Assembly: GCF_007830065.1 (NCBI RefSeq)
Contig: NZ_VLKK01000003.1
Location: 165,970-229,969, forward strand
DNA from: Sphingobium wenxiniae
GTDB lineage: Bacteria; Pseudomonadota; Alphaproteobacteria; Sphingomonadales; Sphingomonadaceae
Length of the DNA stretch: 64,000 nucleotides
Direction: 5' to 3'
This document shows positions 1 to 8,228 of the stretch, one piece after another. Position numbers and translations under genes: made by a program. Each line of letters starts with the position of its first letter. The first letter of the stretch is position 1. The notes beneath the pieces are model-generated. The model ran no database searches and was not told the origin of the DNA. It saw nothing but the letters and a program-made list of their open reading frames with translations.

Positions 1-10
1 CCTCGATCCC

Positions 11-59
11 GTCCGACACCGGCCACCCCGCTCAAAGAGCGGCAATCAACCCGTCGGAC
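11..59. repeat. Nested inverted repeats beyond the Slam-like pseudogene
   Basis: An outer pair GTCCGAC (11-17) and GTCGGAC (53-59) encloses a perfect hairpin CCGCTC-AAA-GAGCGG (28-42). It lies just downstream of the truncated 3' end of the minus-strand pseudogene. It could be a terminator, or part of the sequence joined on when that gene lost its end. No T-tract follows on either strand, so a simple intrinsic terminator is not certain. Confidence 0.4.
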
Positions 60-80
60 CCTGAATGCGCAAGGCGGCCG

Positions 81-1073
81 TCAGACCTCGCTTACAAAAC
101 GCGCGCTGAAGGCGCGATCGAGGCTGGCGCTTACCGTGAAGGTGTCTGCCGTTTGCAGGCTGTTACGTTTGTTGGTGACGTGCGCAGCGCTGCCTTCCAG
201 AGACATCTGGCTTCTTTTGCCCGTGGGATGTTGCCAGTTCGCCGTGCCGCTCAGGCCGACACTATAGGGCTGCTGGCCATACCAGCGCCAGACGGGGCCT
301 GTGGACAACGTGATGCGGTCTTTGCCCGATGTGTATTGCGGTCCCACTTGCAGGCTCGCGGAGATGTCGTTGAAACTGGTGTCGCCATAAAAGCTGCCGC
401 CAACTCATCCGCGCACCAGCAAGTCGGCGTCATGCTCCAGCCTGTTGCGCCAGTAGGCCTGACCACGCAGTTCAAGTCCAATCCCGGACTTCGCTTTGGC
501 GTTTTTGTCGAGTGTGAAGTCCCCAATCACTGTGCCGAGCGTGTCCGAGCGCGTTGCACGGTTGATATTGCTATCCGGCGCGAGCGCCACTTCGACCGAC
601 CCGCCGAAGGTTTTTCGCGCGTTCAGAGCATTGGCGAAGAAGCGGACCATGCGCTCGACTTCAGGAGGCAGGCCAGCGGCCTCGGCTGCGCGAAACTCGC
701 GTTCCGCGCTACCAAGATGGCCCATCAGGGCCAGTACGCGCGCCAGTTCCAGCCGTACCCGTGCTGCTTTGGGTTGGTCGTCAAGGATGTGACGAAACTC
801 GATTGCCGCGTCGCTATAACGGCGCAGATCGTCAGCCAGCATCATCCCGAGACGGAAACGCGCCTCTGTTCGAATCTCAAGATCAGGGTCGGACTGGAGC
901 GCGCGATAGGCCGTCTCGGCTGCCGCGAAATCGCCACCGGCGCGCGCGGCATCCGCCAACGTGAATACTTGCGCGGCCGATAGCCGCATAGGCACGTCCG
1001 TGGGTACTCGTTCCTGTTTAGATTTAGGGGCAACGTCACCAGCCAACGTCATGACGGCCAGAACCCCAATCAT
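81..1073 (-). pseudogene. Slam-like TPR/beta-barrel outer-membrane protein, disrupted
   Basis: The N-terminal 222 codons encode a leader and TPR-like helices (repeats around ARAGGDFAAAETAYRAL and AIEFRHILDDQP) followed by the start of a beta-barrel region, as in surface lipoprotein assembly modifier (Slam, DUF560) proteins. An in-frame TGA at 405-407 ends this frame. The same frame then continues without interruption with barrel-like strands (YGDTSFNDISASLQVGPQY) to a stop at 81-83. The total of about 330 codons is well short of the 450-500 usual for the family, and the barrel's final strands are missing. The ATG at 1071-1073 has a strong GGGGGGAGG ribosome site. I read it as one gene broken by a nonsense codon and a 3' truncation. 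The family assignment is from pattern recognition only. Confidence 0.65.
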
Positions 1074-1155
1074 AAAACGCCTCCCCCCGAGGTCAGTTTT
1101 ATAGAGAGAAATTTATCATGAAAAGAGACAAATATGCAAATTGCAGAACGCGATT

Positions 1156-1172
1156 CCGGCGGTATCCGCCGG
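1156..1172. terminator. GC-rich hairpin downstream of the meta-cleavage operon
   Basis: CCGGCGG-TAT-CCGCCGG forms a perfect 7-bp stem between the stop of the last operon gene (1244, minus strand) and the start of the Slam-like pseudogene. There is no U-run, so it may be a weak terminator or an mRNA 3'-end stabiliser. Confidence 0.35.
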
Positions 1173-1243
1173 CGGCTACATAGGGCATACGGGCCGGACT
1201 GTGCCGGTCTCGCACGCAGTTCGTTGCAGCTCATTTTCCCTTG

Positions 1244-1861
1244 CTATATTTGACTTATAGACATGAATGGCAATGGTTTGGCTGCCAAAATACATGCTTC
1301 CTCGGCCAGTTCGTCAACTATATCGGCGACGCACTGGATTCTACGCGTCGAACCGACGCCATGCCCCGCTCCCCATATGGTCTTCCACGCTTTGGTGTCT
1401 CCGTGAAGGTTCGAAAAATCGATCTTCTTCTTCACCTCGATCATCTCGGGCGTGAAGCCGGCAGCATCAAGGCTCTCGCGTATCCAGTTGGATGGCACGC
1501 CCGTTACCGCGGCGGTCGTGACGATATCCTCCATCCGGGCGCGAACGAGCATTGACCGGTTATCATCAGAAACCATGCTCTCGGGCGTCGAAATGAATCG
1601 CGTGCCCATGTAGGCGAAATCCGCCATGTTGATCGCCCACATGCCATCGCCGCCCATGGCGGCGGTTTCCGACGCAATTCGCGGCAGCCAGAGCGCGAGT
1701 TCTTCGATCGTGCGGGCATTAGGCGCCGGAATGGCGCCCATGATGCCGGCCCTGGCTGCGGCGATCACGAGTTCTGGACTCGAGATCAGGAACATCGGGG
1801 CGACGATAACGGGAATTTTGAACCGCCCGTAAAGCTCATCGACTAGCTGGCGGTCAGCCAT
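1244..1861 (-). pseudogene. Nitronate monooxygenase-like protein with internal deletion
   Basis: The N-terminus (FKIPVIVAPMFLISSPELVI, then the NARTIEEL segment) and the C-terminus (ADFAYMGTRFISTPESM, then the GVPSNWIRESLDAAG and GAGHGVGS segments) are typical of FMN-dependent nitronate monooxygenases (2-nitropropane dioxygenase family). The family is about 320-330 residues; this frame has 205. The join falls at about residue 90 (AINM|ADFAYMG), so some 110-120 residues of the TIM barrel are missing in frame, including the region expected to hold the catalytic His and most FMN-phosphate contacts. The start chosen is the ATG at 1859-1861, overlapping the preceding aldolase stop by 8 nt. It is the last gene of the operon. 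It could be expressed as a stable remnant but is unlikely to be a normal NMO. Confidence 0.7.
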
Positions 1862-2885
1862 TATGAGCTTGCGCCAGGTCGAGGGCGACATCCACGATCA
1901 TATCCTCCTGACCGCCGACCATATGGCGACGTCCGAGTTCGACGAGAATCTCCCGGGTATCGATTCCATAGTCGGCCGATGCCTTCTCGGCATGGCGCAG
2001 GAATGAGGAGTAAACACCCGCATAACCTAGGCTGAGCGTCTCGCGGTCGACGCGCACGGGACGGTCCTGGAGCGGGCGTACCAGTTCCTCGGCCGCATCC
2101 ATCAGTTTGTAGAGGTCCGTGCCGTGGTTCCATCCCTTTCGTTCGGCCGCGGCGATGAACACCTCAAGCGGCGCGTTGCCCGCGCCGGCTCCCATACCGG
2201 CAAGGCTCGCGTCGACACGGATTGCGCCGGCCTGCACGCCCACGATCGAATTGGCCACGCCCAGCGAGAGATTATGATGCGCGTGGATGCCGCGCTGCGT
2301 CTCGGGCTTGAGCACGCGGTCATATGCCTCGCAGCGCGCCCGATAATCGTCCATATCCATCGCGCCCCCGCTATCGGTGACATATACGCAGGTCGCGCCA
2401 TAGCTCTCCATGAGCTTCGCTTGCTGCGCGAGCGCCTCAGGCTCGGCCATGTGGCTCATCATCAGGAAGCCGATCGTGTCCATGCCAAGGTCGCGCGCCG
2501 CGGCGATATGCTGCTTGGAGATATCCGCCTCGGTGCAATGCGTCGCGATCCGCACCGAACGCACGCCCAGCTTATAGGCGTGCCTCAGTTCCTCAATCGT
2601 GCCGATGCCGGGGAGGAGCAGGGTCGTCAGCACCGAATGCTCGACCACATCGGCCACCGCCTCGATCCATTCCCAGTCGGTGTGCCGGCCGAAGCCATAG
2701 TTGAAAGACGAGCCGTTCAGTCCGTCGCCATGGGCGACCTCGATCGCATCGACTCTGGCCTCGTCCAGCGCGCGGGCGATCTTCTGCACATGCTCGATGC
2801 CATATTGGTGACGGATCGCGTGCATTCCGTCGCGCAGCGTCACGTCCTGAATGTAAAGCTTGGTCTGGGTGGGATCGAACGCCAT
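1854..2885 (-). CDS. dmpG: 4-hydroxy-2-oxovalerate aldolase
   Basis: This enzyme cleaves 4-hydroxy-2-oxopentanoate to pyruvate and acetaldehyde, the penultimate step of the meta-cleavage lower pathway. The family's divalent-metal site is visible: an LRDGMHA segment near residues 17-23 (catalytic Arg, metal-binding Asp, His) and HAHHN near residues 201-205. Length (343 aa) matches DmpG/BphI/MhpE. In this family the aldolase forms a channelling complex with the acylating acetaldehyde dehydrogenase, which is encoded directly upstream. The start is the ATG that overlaps the dehydrogenase stop (TGATG), rather than the GTG one codon earlier. dmpG, bphI and mhpE are equivalent names. Confidence 0.96.
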   Translation of the reverse strand: MAFDPTQTKLYIQDVTLRDGMHAIRHQYGIEHVQKIARALDEARVDAIEVAHGDGLNGSSFNYGFGRHTDWEWIEAVADVVEHSVLTTLLLPGIGTIEELRHAYKLGVRSVRIATHCTEADISKQHIAAARDLGMDTIGFLMMSHMAEPEALAQQAKLMESYGATCVYVTDSGGAMDMDDYRARCEAYDRVLKPETQRGIHAHHNLSLGVANSIVGVQAGAIRVDASLAGMGAGAGNAPLEVFIAAAERKGWNHGTDLYKLMDAAEELVRPLQDRPVRVDRETLSLGYAGVYSSFLRHAEKASADYGIDTREILVELGRRHMVGGQEDMIVDVALDLAQAHNG

Positions 2886-3823
2886 CACGCGGTCTCCTGC
2901 TGCAACCGCCGCGCGGCGATCTTTTCGGCTGTCCTGAGACCCGCCGATGTCATGATATCGAGATTGCCGGCATAAGCCGGAAGATAGTGCGCGGCGCCTT
3001 CAACCTCGAGGAATATGCTGGTCTTGATTCCCTCGAAGCTGCCGAGTCCGGGTATCTTCACCGGGTTGTTCGAACCGAAGCGTTCGAACTGCACCTTCTG
3101 CTTGAGGCGATAACCGGGAACATAAGCGTTTACCTTCGCCACCATCGCCTCGATCGATGCCTCGATCTCCGCCTCGCTCGCGCCCGACGACAGTGTGAAC
3201 ACGGTGTCGCGCATCAGCATTGGCGGTTCGGCGGGGTTGAGGATGATGATCGCCTTGCCCTTGGCGGCACCTCCGACCTCCTCGATGCCACGGCTGGTCG
3301 TCTCGGTGAACTCGTCGATATTGGCCCGCGTGCCTGGTCCCGCCGACTTGGACGCAATCGACGCGACAATCTCGGCATAATGGACGGTCGCGACCTGGCT
3401 CACAGCCGCGACGATCGGGATCGTCGCTTGACCACCGCAGGTCACCATGTTGACGTTCGGCGCATCGAGGTGCGCGTCGCCATTTACGACCGGTATTACA
3501 TAAGGCCCGATCGCGGCTGGTGTAAGGTCGATCATCACCTTGCCGGCACCGGTCACAATCGCACTGTGCTTTTGATGGGCGCCCGCCGATGTCGCGTCGA
3601 ACACCACGCCAATTTCGGGCCAGACGTCGAGTCTTTGCAGGCCCTCGACCCCTTCATGCGTTGTCGCCACGCCCAGACGCTGCGCACGCTTCAGGCCGTC
3701 GGACTCCGGATCGATGCCGACGAACGCACCCATTTCGAGCACGTCGGAGTGGCGCATGATCTTGATCATGAGATCGGTGCCGATATTGCCCGAACCGATG
3801 ATCGCGGCCTTCACCTTGGCCAT
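2885..3823 (-). CDS. dmpF: Acetaldehyde dehydrogenase (acylating)
   Basis: It oxidises acetaldehyde with NAD+ and CoA to acetyl-CoA, completing the lower pathway. The N-terminal Rossmann motif GSGNIGTDL (residues 10-18) binds NAD. The catalytic cysteine is in VTCGGQAT (Cys129). The protein is 312 aa, as usual for BphJ/DmpF/MhpF. It partners with the downstream aldolase, with which it overlaps by one base, and overlaps the hydratase stop by one base (TAATG). The whole arrangement is translationally coupled. Confidence 0.96.
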   Translation of the reverse strand: MAKVKAAIIGSGNIGTDLMIKIMRHSDVLEMGAFVGIDPESDGLKRAQRLGVATTHEGVEGLQRLDVWPEIGVVFDATSAGAHQKHSAIVTGAGKVMIDLTPAAIGPYVIPVVNGDAHLDAPNVNMVTCGGQATIPIVAAVSQVATVHYAEIVASIASKSAGPGTRANIDEFTETTSRGIEEVGGAAKGKAIIILNPAEPPMLMRDTVFTLSSGASEAEIEASIEAMVAKVNAYVPGYRLKQKVQFERFGSNNPVKIPGLGSFEGIKTSIFLEVEGAAHYLPAYAGNLDIMTSAGLRTAEKIAARRLQQETA

Positions 3824-4605
3824 TATTTCTTCTCCTCGAAACGGAAACCGACCGAACCCAGCCCGCCAACGATCGCCTTCACCTCGTCGCCGGGATTGAG
3901 CGCGACCATGGGACCGAGCGCGCCGGTCAGAACCACATCGCCGGCGCGCAGCGGCTCGCCGAGGGCCGCCAATGTTCGGGCGAGCCAGGCGGCGGCGTTG
4001 AGCGGATGGCCAAGACAGGCCGCCCCCGCACCAAGCGAAGCCACTTGGCCGTTCACCTCCAGCACCATCCCGCAGCTGTAGAGATCGAGGCCGTTGAGCG
4101 GCTTCGCGTCACCCAGCACATAGAAGGCGGATGAGCCATTGTCCGCTACCGTGTCGGCAAAGCTGATCTTCCAGTCCGCGATCCGGCTGTCGACGATCTC
4201 GATCGCTGCAAAGGCGCGGTCGGTTGCCGCGGCGATCGTCTCTGCGGTCGCGCCTGGGTCCATCACATCGTTGCCGAGAATCAGCGCGATCTCTGCTTCG
4301 GCCTTGGGCTGCAGCACCTTGCCGAACGGGAGAACCCCGCCATTGGCAATCTCCATGTCCGCGAACAGCACGCCGAAATCGGGCTGATCGACCCCGAGCT
4401 GCGTCTGCACCGCCTGGGCGGTCAGGCCGATCTTGCGCCCCACGATGCGGCGCCCCTCGCTCTGCCATACCTGCGTGTTGATTGCCTGCACGGCATAGGC
4501 CCCGGACGCGTCCGTCGGCTCAAGACCATCGCGGAGAGGCGCGACCGCGCCAGCGTCATAAGCGGCGCGCAGCCGGTCGGCGAGTTCCCGGTGAGAAACG
4601 GGCAT
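3823..4605 (-). CDS. dmpE: 2-hydroxypenta-2,4-dienoate (2-keto-4-pentenoate) hydratase
   Basis: It adds water to 2-hydroxypenta-2,4-dienoate to give 4-hydroxy-2-oxovalerate. The 260-residue product belongs to the fumarylacetoacetase-related hydratase family: a GRKIGLTA segment, [12 protein letters not shown] with the acidic metal ligands, and the [11 protein letters not shown] loop near the C-terminus. A longer upstream reading frame exists, but the ATG at 4603-4605 lies one base after the upstream stop (TGACATG) and gives the family-sized protein (MhpD/DmpE/BphH). It sits between the ring-cleavage dioxygenase and the acylating dehydrogenase. Confidence 0.94.
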   Translation of the reverse strand: MPVSHRELADRLRAAYDAGAVAPLRDGLEPTDASGAYAVQAINTQVWQSEGRRIVGRKIGLTAQAVQTQLGVDQPDFGVLFADMEIANGGVLPFGKVLQPKAEAEIALILGNDVMDPGATAETIAAATDRAFAAIEIVDSRIADWKISFADTVADNGSSAFYVLGDAKPLNGLDLYSCGMVLEVNGQVASLGAGAACLGHPLNAAAWLARTLAALGEPLRAGDVVLTGALGPMVALNPGDEVKAIVGGLGSVGFRFEEKK

Positions 4606-4606
4606 G

Positions 4607-5512
4607 TCAGTCTCCGATCTTCGCTGGCCGGGGTGGACGCTGGAAGACGTGCCCCCAGGCAGAATTGCTGTCGTGCGTGAGGACGTGCCAGGTGTCGTCG
4701 TCAACCTCGAGGCCGCCCCAACCATATTCGATGTCGAAGCCTGAAGGACTCAGCGGGTAAAAGGACAACATGTCGTCATTGGAATGTCGTCCGAGCGTGA
4801 AGGAGAGATGCACGCCTTCCGCGAGACAGCGATGCATCGCCCTGCCGACGTCATCGACCGACAGCACCTCGAACATCAGATGCACGATCTTCTTCTTGAT
4901 CGGCACAGGCGCAAGCGCCAGCGAATGGTGCCGCCCATTGCAGCGCAGGAAGCTGATCGCCAGAGGCCGGCCCGGCACTACCTCCGTATGGATGTGATCC
5001 GATAGCCGGAAGCCGAGCAGATCGATGAAGAATGTCATCATCGCGGGCTTGTCGCCGCAACTCAGGACGAGATGGCCCAGCCCCTGTCGTCCGGTCTTGA
5101 AGCGGACCCCTCGGGGACTGACGAACGGCTCGTTCGTCTTCTGCAAGGGACCATAGAAAGCTTCGTGGCCATTACCTTCCGGGTCCGTAAACCGGACGAG
5201 TGCTGCGACCCGGCGTTCCGCGGCTAGTGCAGCGTCGCCACGGCTGACGCTTACGCCGGCGGCTTCAAGCTTCACCGCCAAGCTTTCGAGCGCCGCTTCA
5301 TCGCGCACTTCCCATCCGGCGTAGAGCAGATCGTCGCGAGGGCCTTCCGTGACTCGAATGCGCGAAGCATAATTGTCCATGCGCAGGTCGAAACCGCCAT
5401 GCGCATTGTCGAACGCCTGCAACCCCAATGTATCGCAGGCAAAATGGCGCCAGCGCTCCGGATCGGAGACTTCTATGCCGATATAGCCCAGCGCTTCGAT
5501 CTCGGCGCTCAC
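4607..5512 (-). CDS. bphC: Extradiol ring-cleavage dioxygenase, BphC-like
   Basis: This is a two-domain type I (vicinal oxygen chelate) extradiol dioxygenase of 301 aa. The Fe(II) ligands are visible as His147 (GLGHLVL), His211 (KIVHLMFEV) and Glu262 (GFDIEYGW). His196 (RHHSLAL) matches the second-sphere acid/base residue of BphC/HsaC enzymes. It should cleave a 3-substituted catechol formed by the dioxygenase and dihydrodiol dehydrogenase of the same cluster, passing the meta-cleavage product to the adjacent hydrolase. The hydrolase stop overlaps its start by 4 nt (ATGA). BphC is used as the family label; the true substrate may be a biaryl or another alkyl- or acyl-catechol. Confidence 0.92.
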   Translation of the reverse strand: MSAEIEALGYIGIEVSDPERWRHFACDTLGLQAFDNAHGGFDLRMDNYASRIRVTEGPRDDLLYAGWEVRDEAALESLAVKLEAAGVSVSRGDAALAAERRVAALVRFTDPEGNGHEAFYGPLQKTNEPFVSPRGVRFKTGRQGLGHLVLSCGDKPAMMTFFIDLLGFRLSDHIHTEVVPGRPLAISFLRCNGRHHSLALAPVPIKKKIVHLMFEVLSVDDVGRAMHRCLAEGVHLSFTLGRHSNDDMLSFYPLSPSGFDIEYGWGGLEVDDDTWHVLTHDSNSAWGHVFQRPPRPAKIGD

Positions 5513-6348
5513 GCCCGCCTCTCCAGATGACGCCGCGTGAGCGCGATGAAGTCGTCAAAGCGCTCCGCCTGCACCCAGTGGCCGCATTTGCCGAACATAT
5601 GGAACTGCGCGTTGGGCATTGCGCGGCCCAGTCGCAGTCCCATCTCGACCGGGATGACCCTGTCCTCCCGGCCGTGAAGCACCAGGGTCGGATGCCCGAT
5701 GCTCGCGACGACGCTCTCCGGCATTCCCGAAAGCGGGGTATCGCCCTCTTCATTGGGCTGGATAAGCAGTTTGCGCAGCCCTTCCTGCGCTCCTGGAATG
5801 AGACTCGCCCGATAGCGGTCTTCCACCAGCTCGTCCGTGATGAACGAGGGATCGTAGGGAAAATGCGCCATGGTCTCGCGCATCGTTTCGGGACTGGGCG
5901 TATAATACCAGCCAGCGCGCAGACCCGGCGTCATCACGAACTTGTCGCACGGCGTCCCCATCAGCACCAACCGCTCGAACCGGTCGCCGAAACGCGCGGC
6001 GGCGGCGAGCGCCAGCGAACCACCGAAGCTGTTCCCGACCAGACTCACCTTGTCGAGCCCCAGGGCATCGAGGATGCCGATAAGGTGCTTCACCCAGAGC
6101 TTGATATCATAATGCAGGTCGGGATTGCGCTCGGTGTAGCCGAACCCGGCCATGTCGGGAGCGATGACCCGGAAATCCGTAGCGAGCGCCGGCATGACCC
6201 GCTTCCAGTTGGTCCAGGCCGAGACGCCCGGCCCCGAACCGTGCAGCAGCAGCACCGGCGGACCGTCTCCGCCGGTATCATGGTAATTGGTATCGAGCTC
6301 GAAGGCTTTGACGCTTTTACCGCGCCCTGGCTGAAGATCCTGTTGCAC
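5509..6348 (-). CDS. Meta-cleavage-product C-C hydrolase (BphD/MhpC family)
   Basis: This alpha/beta-hydrolase of 279 aa has the oxyanion-hole motif LLHGSGPG (34-41), nucleophile elbow GNSFGG (Ser107), acid Asp229 (HGREDRVIP) and base His257 (KCGHWVQAE). The family hydrolyses 2-hydroxy-6-oxo-hexa-2,4-dienoates to a carboxylic acid and 2-hydroxypenta-2,4-dienoate. It is the first gene of the lower transcription unit: a 486-bp gap separates it from the dihydrodiol dehydrogenase upstream, and a palindrome (6401-6420) lies 53 bp before its ATG. The side chain released as an acid is not predictable from sequence. Confidence 0.92.
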   Translation of the reverse strand: MQQDLQPGRGKSVKAFELDTNYHDTGGDGPPVLLLHGSGPGVSAWTNWKRVMPALATDFRVIAPDMAGFGYTERNPDLHYDIKLWVKHLIGILDALGLDKVSLVGNSFGGSLALAAAARFGDRFERLVLMGTPCDKFVMTPGLRAGWYYTPSPETMRETMAHFPYDPSFITDELVEDRYRASLIPGAQEGLRKLLIQPNEEGDTPLSGMPESVVASIGHPTLVLHGREDRVIPVEMGLRLGRAMPNAQFHMFGKCGHWVQAERFDDFIALTRRHLERRA

Positions 6349-6834
6349 TGAAATCCTCTTGAACAGTTTGTGGCCATCTGGGCGAGACCAACGGCAAATG
6401 TCAATACGCTACCGTATGTTTTGAGGCTTCGCCATCCTCGTCGACCAACGACTTGAGCGATATGTCGGCATCGGTTCGACCAGAACCAGGGCACGGCAGC
6501 ATACGCCTCCGCATCACCTGGATGGCCTTGATCAAAGTGACCTGAAGGCCGCGCTTCCTGAGGTCCATCACGATATATGGTCCTCTCGGTGAGCGCGCGG
6601 GGGCGGGATCGCTCCATCATCGAGCGCGCTGCTTGATCGATAACTCATCGCCCTCTGCGAGATGGCGCACCTCGCCTGCCCGCGAATGCGAGTGAGAAGC
6701 CAAGCTTGCGGGGTTCCGAACCGAGCACCAGGCACCGTCGTCGCGCGAGGAAAGCTCGGCCACTGGAATCCATCGGCGCAGGCCGCCGGGGCATTTCGCA
6801 ACTGTCGATGTCTCGGTCCGGTCCCATCCGGACG
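6349..6834. other. Non-coding gap with promoter for the meta-cleavage operon
   Basis: No convincing gene is present. Short minus-strand frames here have compositions unlike their neighbours and match no family I know. The part near 6350-6430 is more AT-rich and carries the shared palindrome (6401-6420), so it is the likely promoter of the hydrolase-to-aldolase unit. The remaining 400 bp (6430-6834) could be remains of a lost gene. Confidence 0.5.
6401..6420. promoter_or_regulatory. Putative operator, copy 1 (imperfect)
   Basis: TCAATAC-GCTACC-GTATGTT. The right half matches the perfect palindrome at 9563-9582 exactly and the left half matches its inner ATAC, with the same 6-bp spacer. It lies 53 bp upstream of the hydrolase start. 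It probably binds a dimeric regulator, perhaps one of the TetR proteins of this window. Confidence 0.55.
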
Positions 6835-7611
6835 TCACACGGAAATAGTCAATCCGCCATCGGACAACAGCATGGCGCCAGTGACGTAGGGCGCCTCGTC
6901 GCGCGCGGCGAGAAGGACGTAGAGCGAGGTGTGATCCTCGGGACGGGAGACACGGCCAAGCAGCATATGCTGCGCCATCACCTCCATCCGCGAAGGATCC
7001 GCGTTCATTTCGCGCTCGCGTTGCCCAAAGGCGGCCGGTCCCGAAATTCCGGTATCGGTCGCACCGGGCGCGACGCCGTTGACGCGGACGTCCGGCGCAA
7101 ATTCCTTGGCGAGCTGCATGACAAGGCCGCGCAGTGCGAATTTCGAGCTGGTGTACAATGCGCCGCCCCCGCCGGCGAGGAAACAGGCATTGGATCCGGT
7201 AACGATCAAACTACCAAGGCTCTCGCGGAGCGCCGCGATCGATGCCCGGGCGCCATAGGCCGCGCCAAGAAAATTGACGCCGAATATCTCGTTGAAGGCC
7301 GCCTCGATCTCTTGCGGCGTCTGCTTTTCGAGACGCTTATGAAAATCCCACAGCCCGGCATTGGCGATATAGCAGTCGAGACCGCCAAAACGCGCAGTAG
7401 CTTCGGCGACCGCTCGTTCCGCCGTTTCATAACGGCTGACGTCGCCCACGACGACCGCCGCCCCATCGGCCTCGAGCGCAGGCACATCGGCATCCTTGCG
7501 CACGACCGCAACGACCTTTGCCCCTTCCGAGACGAAGCGCCGGACGATAGCGCGACCGATCCCCGAACCGGCACCGGTCACGACTGCCCGCCTTCCATCG
7601 AGCCGCGCCAT
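6835..7611 (-). CDS. cis-Dihydrodiol dehydrogenase, BphB-like SDR
   Basis: This classical short-chain dehydrogenase of 258 aa has the NAD(H) motif TGAGSGIG (12-19), NAG at 84-86, and the catalytic triad Ser140 (VTGSNACF), Tyr153 and Lys157 (YTSSK). The segments DCYIANAGLWDF, GGGGALYTSSKF and RVNGVAPGA closely resemble biphenyl- and naphthalene-type dihydrodiol dehydrogenases. It should rearomatise the cis-dihydrodiol made by the dioxygenase encoded just upstream, giving the catechol for ring cleavage. Its ATG overlaps the beta-subunit stop by one base. Confidence 0.88.
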   Translation of the reverse strand: MARLDGRRAVVTGAGSGIGRAIVRRFVSEGAKVVAVVRKDADVPALEADGAAVVVGDVSRYETAERAVAEATARFGGLDCYIANAGLWDFHKRLEKQTPQEIEAAFNEIFGVNFLGAAYGARASIAALRESLGSLIVTGSNACFLAGGGGALYTSSKFALRGLVMQLAKEFAPDVRVNGVAPGATDTGISGPAAFGQREREMNADPSRMEVMAQHMLLGRVSRPEDHTSLYVLLAARDEAPYVTGAMLLSDGGLTISV

Positions 7612-8228
7612 CAGAAGAACACCGACAGGTTTTTCGTCAACAGCACGGATTGCGGCAGCAGGATGAGGCGGCGGACGATCTGAAAGCCATCGTCTACGGC
7701 GCGGATCAGATCGCGACGCCGGCCGAACAAAGTCGCCTCGTCATGCTCGGACCGATTGCGGTATTGGGTGAAGACATGATGCGTCTCGAACTCACCATCG
7801 ACCCCGGTTTCGAAGGCCTCGACATTCGAAACGATGTAGACGTGACGCGTGGGAGGATCTTCGGTCCAGACCAGGTTGGATTTGAGCCGTCCGATCCGCA
7901 CCGCGATGTCGGCCTTGGACTCGTCGAAGAAAGCCATCGAGTCCGGGTCCAGCTCGCTCCGCGAGTCACGCCTGAACCGATTTTCCCGCAGCGGCATCCA
8001 GTAAAAAAGGTCGTCCGCGAGAAGATCATACCAGTCCTCGTAACGCTCTTCGTCCAGAATTCGGGCTTCCTGACGATAGAAGCGCTCGATCCGGCCAAGC
8101 ATCTGTCCTTCGACGGGCGCTCCTGCGCCTTTCATCGCCAACAGATCGGCCGCGGCCGCCCTCGCCTCCTCCAGGCTGAGGCGCGGGAAGGCCGAATAAT
8201 CGGGCTTGCGATCAAGAGCCGTGCTCAT
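7611..8228 (-). CDS. Aromatic-ring-hydroxylating dioxygenase, beta subunit
   Basis: This 205-residue protein has the NTF2-like fold signature of dioxygenase small subunits: RFYRQEARILDEERYEDWYD, DLFYWMPLRENR, then PPTRHVYIVSN and a C-terminal RRRDLIRAVDDGFQIVRR. Beta subunits have no redox centre and hold the alpha3-beta3 hexamer together. Its start overlaps the alpha-subunit stop (ATGA), so the two should be made in equal amounts. Confidence 0.94.
   Translation of the reverse strand: MSTALDRKPDYSAFPRLSLEEARAAAADLLAMKGAGAPVEGQMLGRIERFYRQEARILDEERYEDWYDLLADDLFYWMPLRENRFRRDSRSELDPDSMAFFDESKADIAVRIGRLKSNLVWTEDPPTRHVYIVSNVEAFETGVDGEFETHHVFTQYRNRSEHDEATLFGRRRDLIRAVDDGFQIVRRLILLPQSVLLTKNLSVFF

Noticed and set aside
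6568..6838. Small minus-strand frames in the 6349-6834 gap, considered as a Rieske ferredoxin
   Set aside because: No CxH or CxxH pair in the right spacing and no recognisable fold pattern.
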